A DNA stretch of 64,000 bases, from assembly GCF_013305725.1 (NCBI RefSeq), contig NZ_CP047883.1, forward strand, positions 847,001 to 911,000, given 5' to 3'. Origin of the DNA: Streptococcus mitis. GTDB taxonomy: Bacteria; Bacillota; Bacilli; Lactobacillales; Streptococcaceae. The notes beneath the pieces were generated by a model, which saw only the letters and a program-made list of their open reading frames with translations, was not told where the DNA came from and ran no database searches. The position numbers and the translations under genes were made by a program. Positions 44,249 through 51,043 of this stretch are shown here, piece by piece (the stretch's first letter is position 1; each line of letters starts with the position of its first letter).

Positions 44249-45055
44249 ATGATGTTTAGTTCAAAAAACATGTCTTATATCTACTATCATGAATATTTTG
44301 AAGGATTAGAGGAGAGGAAAGGAGCATCAGGTTTAGTTTATGAACTGGGTGGATCACCATCTAGTGAAGAGCAATTTCGTGAGAGAAATAAGGCTTTGCA
44401 GGATTTTAAATTTGACCTTTCTCTATCGCCTTTGGAGCATTTAAAAAATGCTTCAAAAGGTGTAGCAAGTGTTCAAACCTTTTCTTTGGAAACTATTTAT
44501 CCTGGCCTCATGATAGGAACTGGCAATCCCCATGATTTGAAATCAAAGGGTTCTATTTATTCTGGCTTTTCTTTTGATTATGTAACGGGACTGCCCTATA
44601 TACCTGGATCCTCTGTCAAAGGAGTACTGAAAAGCGTCTTTCCTAGGAAAGAAGATGCCAAAGATGATATTAATCAACAAAAGATGGAGTATATTCAGTC
44701 ACTTCTCGAACCAGAACTCTCGGATGAAGAAATCTATGATTTGAAAGATGATATTTTTGAAGATAATGATGTCTTTTTAGATGCTTATCCAACTTCTAAA
44801 AATAAAACAAAGCAACAGTGTTTAGCTTTGGAATTCATTACGCCTCATAGTGACATTATCAAGAATCCTATTCCAATCAACTGTCTGAAAGTTAAGCCTG
44901 GAATCTCTTTTGAATTTGGCTTTTATCTGAATGAGTGTCAGCTTTCAGATGGAGTTCAAATTACGGTTAAACAAAAAATAGAGTTATTTAAAAGCATCTT
45001 GACTGATGTAGGCATTGGCGCCAAAACGAATGTTGGTTTCGGACAGTTAGAGTAG
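44249..45055 (+). CDS. cmr6: Type III-B effector subunit Cmr6 (RAMP)
   Basis: Seven-group RAMP at the 3' end of the complex, next to Cmr1. The 268 aa have TFSLETIYPGLMIGTGNPHD, then FDYVTGLPYIPGSSVKGVLK near 110-130 (RAMP Gly-rich loop with P-x-GSS-KG), and GVGAKTNVGF-like GIGAKTNVGFGQL at the C-terminus. Two start ATGs (44249, 44252). Last cas gene of the operon; the first array's leader begins 226 bp later. Confidence 0.88.
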   Translation: MMFSSKNMSYIYYHEYFEGLEERKGASGLVYELGGSPSSEEQFRERNKALQDFKFDLSLSPLEHLKNASKGVASVQTFSLETIYPGLMIGTGNPHDLKSKGSIYSGFSFDYVTGLPYIPGSSVKGVLKSVFPRKEDAKDDINQQKMEYIQSLLEPELSDEEIYDLKDDIFEDNDVFLDAYPTSKNKTKQQCLALEFITPHSDIIKNPIPINCLKVKPGISFEFGFYLNECQLSDGVQITVKQKIELFKSILTDVGIGAKTNVGFGQLE

Positions 45056-45280
45056 CAGAGCTCAATCGACAAGGGGATTTACAAATCGTATCTGAGGGAT
45101 TCGAGCAACTCAGATAGCTCGAAAAGGTATATAGGAGCTTGTTCATATTAAGGAGTCTGAATATAAGAACGCATTTATAAAGAGCATAGAAACAAGTGAA
45201 GTCAGCTATCGTACAGGGATAGGAGTTCAATCTTAGTTGGCAAGAGCGATGGGTACAAAAAGATCGACCGACTTTTTTCA
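45056..45280 (+). other. Spacer between cmr6 and leader 1, possible gene remnants
   Basis: No intact gene. Short open stretches are visible in different frames (SIDKGIYKSYLRDSSNSDSS; IKESEYKNAFIKSIETSEVS; SSILVGKSDGYKKIDRLFSS), each ended by a stop. They could be pieces of a lost gene between cmr6 and the array, for example the missing adaptation genes, but I do not recognise a family. Confidence 0.4.
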
Positions 45281-45344
45281 TCGAAATCTTGAAAAAAGGC
45301 TTGCTTTTTGATAAAATCAATATAAAAACAGCGATATTACTGTC
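45281..45344 (+). promoter_or_regulatory. CRISPR leader 1 with promoter
   Basis: 64 bp directly before the first repeat, clearly homologous over its full length to 47811-47874 before the second array. Contains TTGAAA (45289-45294), a 17-bp spacer and TAAAAT (45312-45317), a plausible sigmaA promoter for plus-strand pre-crRNA. Confidence 0.75.
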
Positions 45345-46191
45345 GTTCTACCTTACCTATAAGGAATTGAGACTTTTTGAAGTGATGGAATTACTTCCTT
45401 GTCTGCATAATTTAGCATTTCGTTCTACCTTACCTATAAGGAATTGAGACATAACGTCATAAGACAATGTAAGGTCTTTTTCAGCCGTATATTCTGTTCC
45501 TGCTCTACCTTACCTATAAGGAATTGAGACTAGCCTCAGCGCTCTACGCTATTTGCGGAGCTTTTTGGCGTTTCGAAAATGTTCTACCTTACCTATAAGG
45601 AATTGAGACCTTCTCGATTATCCCAAAAGGTTCCACCAATTGATATAGCATTGTCAGTTCTACCTTACCTATAAGGAATTGAGACGCCATAAACTCTGCT
45701 TTAGCCACAATACCTGCATCATACGATTGAACCAGGGTTCTACCTTACCTATAAGGAATTGAGACTTGATTTCTGGTGTTGACATCAAACCAAGAGTTTC
45801 AGCTGGTTCTACCTTACCTATAAGGAATTGAGACTTTGTATCGTAAATAGAATAAAATCTCTTTTCTCTGCGGCGAACTGTTCTACCTTACCTATAAGGA
45901 ATTGAGACATTTTTGATGATAGCTCATCGTGACAAGCTTGCCCCCAAGTTCTACCTTACCTATAAGGAATTGAGACTTATAGTCTGGCATCCATGAATAG
46001 TTCGATACCACTTGATATCCTTCAATATGTTCTACCTTACCTATAAGGAATTGAGACGATCCATAAAAAACTTTTCCAACTTCATAAAGCCCAATAGTTA
46101 TACCTTACCTATAAGGAATTGAGACTTTTTCGAGTTCACCACACTCGAACACACCGCACACTTTTGGTTCTACCTTACCTATAAGGAATTG
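45345..46191 (+). CRISPR. CRISPR array 1: 12 repeats, 11 spacers
   Basis: The 29-bp repeat begins GTTCTACC and ends ATTGAGAC, with the inner palindrome CCTTA-CCTA-TAAGG. Repeats start at 45345, 45422, 45502, 45581, 45657, 45737, 45806, 45880, 45948, 46029, 46097 and 46167. Spacers are 39-52 bp and all different. Variants: repeat 3 begins GCTC and repeat 11 GTTATACC. The last repeat is cut to 25 bp (ends GGAATTG, then TTTTAT). Orientation: the 3' octamer ATTGAGAC resembles the usual type III 5' crRNA tag, so transcription is on the plus strand, like the cas genes. Confidence 0.98.
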
Positions 46192-46204
46192 TTTTATCCA
46201 ACTG

Positions 46205-46231
46205 AAAAAAACTTGCGGAAGCAAGTTTTTT
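46205..46231 (+). terminator. Terminator after CRISPR array 1
   Basis: AAAAACTTGC / GCAAGTTTTT hairpin with a 4-base loop, 14 bp past the last partial repeat. Confidence 0.85.
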
Positions 46232-46241
46232 GTGGTATATT
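46213..46241 (+). promoter_or_regulatory. Promoter of the CorA-like gene, overlapping the terminator
   Basis: TTGCGG (46213-46218), 17-bp spacer, TATATT (46236-46241). The -35 lies inside the terminator hairpin, so the gene has its own expression signal, separate from pre-crRNA transcription. Confidence 0.55.
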
Positions 46242-46283
46242 GGGAGTGTTTTCATGAGGAGATATCTTACTCGGAGGTTGTTT

Positions 46284-47759
46284 ATGTCTGAGAGTCAATC
46301 TGTATTTAGTCACCATATCTTTGTTTTACCCTTTGCGGCCAAGGGGCTGGAGTCTTTTCCGAAGTCTTCCAATTGGAAGAAACTCAGCCAAGATGCCAAT
46401 GACCTTCCCTATCTGAATGTAGAAGCTGGTGAAAAAAGCGAGCGTTTAAAGTACGCTTATCGTCGATATTTTAATAAAAAAGCAGAGGAGCTGATTTTCC
46501 GCAATCCTGAGCTGGTCACAAACTATGCTTATACTGGCTTAGAAAAAGGTGATGTCTATCGGATTTCTTATTATAATCACATCGACAAACTGGAGTTTTA
46601 TGACCTGACGCTTGACTATATCATGCTTCGTTATTTTCCAAATTTAGAAGCAGGTTTCCTGATTTTTTCAATGGAAAATCGTTGCAGAGATAAATTGGAA
46701 GATATTAAAAACATCAACCAGTATGGTCGTCATCTCTATGCTCCTTTTTTGACTACATTGCTGCGTGATTTAGTCTCACCAAATAATATTGAGCTGATTA
46801 AGAGTGACAAAATTAACGAGCCTCCACAGCCGTCCGACTTAATTTCCTCCTATGGGATCATGTCGGCTCCGAAAGAAATTTTGCAGGATTTCTTTGGCTT
46901 GCCTGAGGAAGCGATATTTCCAGAGGATATTTCGCAGTTTGAGTCTAAGCCTCATCTGGAAATCATCATTGATGACCGGATGTATGTGGTGAGCTACATG
47001 ATGGTTCCTGAAGTAGAGGACTTGATTTATAAAACGACGAATTGGGCGAATTTTGATGATTCTGAGCAAAGTTTAAAAGAGATGAAGCTTCTTTTTAGTA
47101 TTTTATACGTTGATAAGGGAGATTCAACATGTCTGAGTCGAGATATGCTAAAAGCAGAGCTGGAAAAGCTTCTCTATACGAGGTGGTCAGCTGAGGGAAG
47201 TCTTTATATGGCCAGCCAGCATTCCATGATTTTTATGAGTGGTTCTGATTTTCCAAAGTTTTTCCTCAAAGGCTACTTTTTGTCGGAATATCTGGACTTG
47301 GCTTTGATTACGCTCAGCCAGAGGATTGGTATTCTGAAGTATTCTAAGGATGCGGGGGATAGGGTCAATGCCAGAGTTTCTGATAAACTGAAGCTGCAGA
47401 AGGCTTACACGACCTTTAAAAATCAATTTTTACTTCCAGAGCTGTGCCCGCAGGAGCAGGCGATTGAAATCTACGAATTGTTGCAAACCTCTCTCTATAT
47501 CGAGAAGCATATCAATCTTCTAGATAGTCAAATCAGTGAACTACATGATATCAGCCAGACGGAAGCAAGCAATAAGTTGAATGACAGAGTATTAGTACTC
47601 ACAGTTTTAAGTATTGCATTAGCAATCATTCCGAATATCAAAGAACTGCAAGAACACTGTCTGACGATTTGCAATCTGTGCCTGACGTATTCATCTTGGC
47701 TTACTTTGTTTATTCCTCTTTTAACAGTTGCTTTCATCTATTTCAAAAAGCGAAAATAA
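46284..47759 (+). CDS. CorA-like membrane protein, candidate effector of the type III-B system
   Basis: A 491-aa protein: a large soluble N-terminal region, a long helical stalk (about residues 370-435, EKHINLLDSQISELHDISQT), and two C-terminal membrane helices (about 436-451 and 471-487), ending in the basic tail FIYFKKRK. This layout is that of CorA channels. The GMN loop of Mg2+ transporters is absent; the inter-helix loop has three Cys instead (EHCLTICNLCL). CorA-like proteins of this type are effectors of some type III-B systems, opened by SAM-AMP made by Cas10. The function here is inferred from architecture and location. The ATG at 46284 follows CGGAGG. The stop is directly followed by the cas2 remnant's ATG. 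Confidence 0.75.
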   Translation: MSESQSVFSHHIFVLPFAAKGLESFPKSSNWKKLSQDANDLPYLNVEAGEKSERLKYAYRRYFNKKAEELIFRNPELVTNYAYTGLEKGDVYRISYYNHIDKLEFYDLTLDYIMLRYFPNLEAGFLIFSMENRCRDKLEDIKNINQYGRHLYAPFLTTLLRDLVSPNNIELIKSDKINEPPQPSDLISSYGIMSAPKEILQDFFGLPEEAIFPEDISQFESKPHLEIIIDDRMYVVSYMMVPEVEDLIYKTTNWANFDDSEQSLKEMKLLFSILYVDKGDSTCLSRDMLKAELEKLLYTRWSAEGSLYMASQHSMIFMSGSDFPKFFLKGYFLSEYLDLALITLSQRIGILKYSKDAGDRVNARVSDKLKLQKAYTTFKNQFLLPELCPQEQAIEIYELLQTSLYIEKHINLLDSQISELHDISQTEASNKLNDRVLVLTVLSIALAIIPNIKELQEHCLTICNLCLTYSSWLTLFIPLLTVAFIYFKKRK

Positions 47760-47822
47760 ATGTATATTATCTGGACATACGATGTTCATCGCAAGCGCGT
47801 GGCTAAGGTTTCGAAATCTTGA
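47760..47822 (+). pseudogene. cas2: cas2 remnant (first ~17 codons)
   Basis: The ATG directly after the CorA-like stop reads MYIIWTYDVHRKRVAKV, the conserved N-terminus of Cas2 including the YD metal-binding Asp and the KR-AKV helix, then runs into leader sequence and stops (SKS, TGA at 47820). The break falls at 47810/47811, exactly where homology to leader 1 begins. So a deletion removed the rest of cas2. Confidence 0.8.
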
Positions 47823-47874
47823 ACAAAGCCCTATTTTTTGATACAATCAATCTAGAAACAGCGAAAATGCTGTT
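47811..47874 (+). promoter_or_regulatory. CRISPR leader 2 with promoter
   Basis: 64 bp homologous to leader 1, equal in length, with TTGAAC (47819-47824), a 17-bp spacer and TACAAT (47842-47847). Both leaders end in a short inverted patch (ACAGCGA..TGCTGT) just before repeat 1. Confidence 0.75.
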
Positions 47875-48202
47875 GTTATACCTTACCTATAAGGAATTGA
47901 GACTATATTCTTTCGGATAGGCTTTATTAGATAATTCCATAAACGCTCCCGTTATACCTTACCTATAAGGAATTGAGACTAACCATACTCAACCATAATG
48001 AATTGGAACTCTTTAGCGAACAAGTTCTACCTTACCTATAAGGAATTGAGACAAATGAGCTTTGAAATTGTAAATTGGTTTTACAATCATGTCAATGTGT
48101 TATACCTTACCTATAAGGAATTGAGACATAACCCAACCGTGTTTCTCACGAGCCTCAGCTTCTTTCGTTCGAATAAGGTTCTACCTTACCTATAAGGAAT
48201 TG
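47875..48202 (+). CRISPR. CRISPR array 2: 5 repeats, 4 spacers
   Basis: Same repeat and orientation as array 1. Repeats start at 47875, 47951, 48024, 48099 and 48178; spacers are 47, 44, 46 and 50 bp. Repeats 1, 2 and 4 carry the GTTATACC variant, which array 1 has only once. The last repeat again stops after GGAATTG (25 bp), followed by CTTGTG. A 65-codon open frame across this array is spurious. Confidence 0.97.
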
Positions 48203-48245
48203 CTTGTGTGTCTTTGTCTGTCTCCGAGGGCACCAAAAAAGCGAG

Positions 48246-48288
48246 CAAATTCTTGCCTGCTGGGAAGCATGAGAATTTGTTTGTTTTT
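48246..48288 (+). terminator. Terminator after CRISPR array 2
   Basis: CAAATTCT / AGAATTTG stem with an 18-base loop and TTTGTTTTTTG after it. Confidence 0.7.
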
Positions 48289-48309
48289 TGTTTTGTAAGA
48301 ATTATCAAG

Positions 48310-48336
48310 AAAAACTCTCCTAGTAGGAGAGTTTTT
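48310..48336 (+). terminator. Second hairpin terminator
   Basis: Perfect AAAAACTCTCC / GGAGAGTTTTT stem with a 5-base loop; bidirectional in form. Confidence 0.8.
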
Positions 48337-48571
48337 CTGTGTTTCAACCACAGATAGTATAGAGTTTAAGTTAGATGGCTGGTCAGTTTTTTGTTACTTC
48401 ATGATAGTGTCGCGAATATTTATTGGTCTATTGGGTTACATTAAAAACATTATTTTCTACTTCGAATTTTCAAACATTAAATTTTCTGACAATTCATTGA
48501 AAAATGAGTGAAGACATGATATAATGAAACGTAAAATTAATTCAGTTTTCCTGAACCAATAGGAGTAAACA

Positions 48572-48956
48572 ATGAAAAAACTAGGTTTTGTCCTTTTATC
48601 TTCAGCCTTGCTATTGACAGCATGTGCAGTCCGTTTTGAAAAATCAGCAGATACAACCGCTTCGTCTAAGGTGACAGCTTTGTCTGAAGACAAGCAAAAA
48701 ATGCTTGATAAGGCCACTGCTGACTATAAGACTTTTGTGTAAGAGCAAATTGATAAACTCTTGACAGATACGGAAGGCTTTGTCAAACTTTTGAAAGAGG
48801 GAAAGTTGGAAGAAGCTAAGAAGGCTTATCCATTGATTCGTATGTCTTATGAGCGTTCAGAACCGATTGCCTGAACTAGGCGAATCAATTGGAAAAATGC
48901 TATCTGAATTTAAAAAAGCAGTTAAAGGAACTGAAAATCAAGATAAGGAATACTAA
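48572..48956 (+). pseudogene. efeO/efeM-tatA fusion remnant (deletion scar)
   Basis: The ATG at 48572 (AGGAG upstream) opens a lipoprotein signal KKLGFVLLSSALLLTAC with lipobox LTAC, then an EfeO/EfeM-type N-terminal helical part. Codon 57 is TAA (48740); beyond it the frame reads EQIDKLLTDTEGFVKLLKEG and RMSYERSEPIA, typical of the EfeM/imelysin lipoprotein of ferrous iron uptake. At about 48867-48872 the sequence switches to another frame: LPELGESIGKMLSEFKKAVK, the C-terminal part of TatA, ending at 48956. So the middle of an efe-tat cluster has been deleted. No functional product is expected. Confidence 0.8.
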
Positions 48957-49054
48957 GACTGGTGAGTTTTACTAAAAAATAAGAAGTTAGGAAGTGTGTC
49001 TCTATCGGACAATTTATCATTTCCTAGCTTTTTCTTGTATTAAGAAAATATAAA

Positions 49055-49084
49055 TTTAAGCTTTCTTTAAGAAAACTATATTAT
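49055..49084 (+). promoter_or_regulatory. CiaR-type direct repeat and -10 upstream of tarIJ-licABC
   Basis: TTTAAG-CTTTC-TTTAAG (49055-49071) is an exact match to the TTTAAG-N5-TTTAAG motif recognised by CiaR in pneumococcus, followed by TATATTAT about 6 bp later as -10. In pneumococcus the lic operon is a known CiaR target, so I infer a CiaRH-activated promoter. A 180-nt leader would precede the second promoter. Confidence 0.7.
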
Positions 49085-49243
49085 TCTGAAGAACTCTAAA
49101 ATTTCACAGCCATTTATTAGTAATGATTACAGAATTCCTAGTCACTACTAGAAATGAACTAGTTTCTTTGAATAATGGAACTGATTAATCCTCCTATTCT
49201 AGAACGGGAGGTCTGGTATTTCTTTCAAGATAGGACTAGATTG

Positions 49244-49252
49244 TGGTATAAT
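49244..49252 (+). promoter_or_regulatory. Proximal extended -10 promoter of tarIJ-licABC
   Basis: TGGTATAAT, 40 bp before the tarI ATG; the -35 region is poor. The rest of the 336-bp gap after the tatA remnant has no gene. Confidence 0.55.
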
Positions 49253-49292
49253 AGAGAGAATAAGTTTTTTAGTAAGACAAAGGAGAAAAAAG

Positions 49293-50000
49293 ATGATTTA
49301 TGCAGGAATTCTTGCCGGTGGAACTGGCACACGTATGGGAATCAGTAACTTGCCAAAACAATTTTTAGAGCTAGGTGATCGACCTATATTGGTTCATACA
49401 ATTGAAAAATTTGTCTTGGAACCAAGCATTGAAAAAATTGTGGTTGGGGTTCATGGAGACTGGGTTTCCCATGCAGAGGATCTTGTAGATAAATATCTGC
49501 CCCTTCATAAGGAACGTATCATCATTACAAAAGGTGGTGCTGACCGCAATACGAGTATTGAGAAAATCATTGAAGCTATCGATGCTTATCGTCCGCTTAC
49601 TTCAGAGGATATCGTTGTTACACACGATTCTGTTCGTCCATTCATTACGCTTCGCATGATTCAAGACAATATCAAACTTGCTCAAAATCATGACGCAGTG
49701 GACACAGTGGTAGAAGCGGTTGATACTATCGTTGAAAGTACTAATGGTCAATTTATTACAGATATTCCAAATCGTGCTCACCTCTATCAAGGACAAACAC
49801 CTCAAACATTCCGTTGTAAGGACTTCATGGACCTTTACGGTTCTCTCTCTGCCGAAGAGAAAGAAATCTTAACAGATGCATGTAAAATCTTTGTGATCAA
49901 AGGAAAAGATGTGGCCTTGGCTAAAGGTGAATATTCAAATCTGAAAATTACTACAGTAACAGATCTGAAGATTGCAAAAAGCATGATTGAGGAAGAGTAA
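49293..50000 (+). CDS. tarI: Ribitol-5-phosphate cytidylyltransferase
   Basis: Makes CDP-ribitol for teichoic acid. The 235 aa have the IspD-like N-terminus GILAGGTGTRMGISNLPKQF and THDSVRPFITLRM. The neighbours tarJ and licABC identify it as the teichoic-acid enzyme rather than the isoprenoid IspD. AAAGGAG precedes the ATG. Confidence 0.92.
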   Translation: MIYAGILAGGTGTRMGISNLPKQFLELGDRPILVHTIEKFVLEPSIEKIVVGVHGDWVSHAEDLVDKYLPLHKERIIITKGGADRNTSIEKIIEAIDAYRPLTSEDIVVTHDSVRPFITLRMIQDNIKLAQNHDAVDTVVEAVDTIVESTNGQFITDIPNRAHLYQGQTPQTFRCKDFMDLYGSLSAEEKEILTDACKIFVIKGKDVALAKGEYSNLKITTVTDLKIAKSMIEEE

Positions 50001-50004
50001 TAAA

Positions 50005-51027
50005 ATGATTAATCAAATTTACCAATTAACAAAGCCTAAGTTTATCAATGTCAAATACCAGGAAGAGGCCATTGACCAAGAGAATCATATCCTCATCCGC
50101 CCTAACTACATGGCTGTCTGTCATGCGGATCAGCGTTACTACCAGGGAAAACGTGATCCCAAGATTTTGAATAAAAAGCTTCCAATGGCAATGATTCACG
50201 AGTCATGTGGAACCGTCATTTCTGACCCGACAGGAACCTACGAGGTTGGTCAAAAAGTTGTCATGATTCCGAATCAGCCTCCTATGCAGAGTGATAAAGA
50301 ATTCTATGAGAACTACATGACAGGGACCCATTTCTTGTCTAGTGGCTTTGATGGCTTTATGAGAGAATTTGTTTCTCTTCCTAAAGATCGTGTGGTGGCT
50401 TATGATGCTATCGAAGATACGGTTGCAGCCATTACAGAGTTTGTAAGTGTCGGTATGCACGCTATGAATCGTCTATTGACCCTTGCTCATAGCAAGCGGG
50501 ACCGAATCGCCGTTATCGGAGATGGAAGTTTAGCATTTGTGGTTGCCAATATTATCAACTATACTTTGCCAGAAGCAGAGATTGTGGTTATTGGTCGTCA
50601 TTGGGAAAAATTGGAACTTTTCTCATTTGCCAAAGAATGCTATATTACTGACAATATTCCTGAAGATTTGGCCTTTGACCACGCTTTTGAGTGTTGTGGT
50701 GGTGATGGTACTGGACCAGCCATTAATGACTTGATTCGCTATATTCGTCCTCAGGGAACGATTCTCATGATGGGAGTTAGCGAGTATAAAGTCAATCTCA
50801 ATACACGCGATGCCTTAGAAAAAGGCTTGCTCTTAGTTGGATCTTCTCGTTCTGGTCGCATCGATTTTGAAAATGCAATCCAAATGATGGAAGTCAAGAA
50901 ATTTGCCAATCGTCTTAAAAATATCCTTTATCTAGAAGAACCTGTAAGAGAAATTAAAGATATTCACCGTGTCTTTGCAACCGATTTAAACACAGCCTTT
51001 AAAACCGTGTTTAAGTGGGAAGTATAG
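50005..51027 (+). CDS. tarJ: Ribulose-5-phosphate reductase (alcohol dehydrogenase family)
   Basis: Reduces ribulose-5-phosphate to ribitol-5-phosphate for TarI. The 340-aa zinc/NADPH-type MDR protein has CHADQRYYQGKRDP near residue 36, HESCGTVI, and the Rossmann stretch IAVIGDGSLAFVVANII near residue 173. The frame starts at 49987, but the ATG at 50005 gives the family N-terminus MINQIYQLTKPKF. Coupled closely to tarI. Confidence 0.92.
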   Translation: MINQIYQLTKPKFINVKYQEEAIDQENHILIRPNYMAVCHADQRYYQGKRDPKILNKKLPMAMIHESCGTVISDPTGTYEVGQKVVMIPNQPPMQSDKEFYENYMTGTHFLSSGFDGFMREFVSLPKDRVVAYDAIEDTVAAITEFVSVGMHAMNRLLTLAHSKRDRIAVIGDGSLAFVVANIINYTLPEAEIVVIGRHWEKLELFSFAKECYITDNIPEDLAFDHAFECCGGDGTGPAINDLIRYIRPQGTILMMGVSEYKVNLNTRDALEKGLLLVGSSRSGRIDFENAIQMMEVKKFANRLKNILYLEEPVREIKDIHRVFATDLNTAFKTVFKWEV

Positions 51028-51043
51028 GTGCTGGAGGTTAATT

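Noticed and set aside
38264..45055. Type III-A (Csm) assignment
   Set aside because: Gene order and motifs fit Cmr1-6 (Cmr1 and Cmr6 RAMPs, Cmr4 with IIDNEV, Cmr5 small subunit); no Csm3/Csm4/Csm6-like genes are present.
46284..47759. Ordinary Mg2+ transporter CorA
   Set aside because: The GMN motif is missing, the N-terminal region is unusually large, and the gene lies between CRISPR arrays directly before a cas2 remnant.
47998..48195. 65-codon plus-strand open frame
   Set aside because: It lies across repeats and spacers of CRISPR array 2 and reads the repeat as LTYKELR each time; it is not a gene.
48457..48717. 86-aa minus-strand open frame
   Set aside because: It is the complement of the clear efeO lipoprotein remnant and its upstream promoter region.
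48957..49054. Terminator after the tatA remnant
   Set aside because: AGTTAGGAA / TTTCCTAGCTTTTTC can pair, but the loop is long and mismatched; not listed as a feature.
49072..49246. Small csRNA gene after the CiaR motif
   Set aside because: CiaR-dependent small RNAs end in a strong terminator about 90-150 nt after the start; only a weak CCTCCT/GGGAGG hairpin without a good T-run is present, so an operon leader is more likely.
49293..50000. IspD (isoprenoid cytidylyltransferase)
   Set aside because: The fold is shared, but direct linkage to tarJ and licABC identifies TarI.
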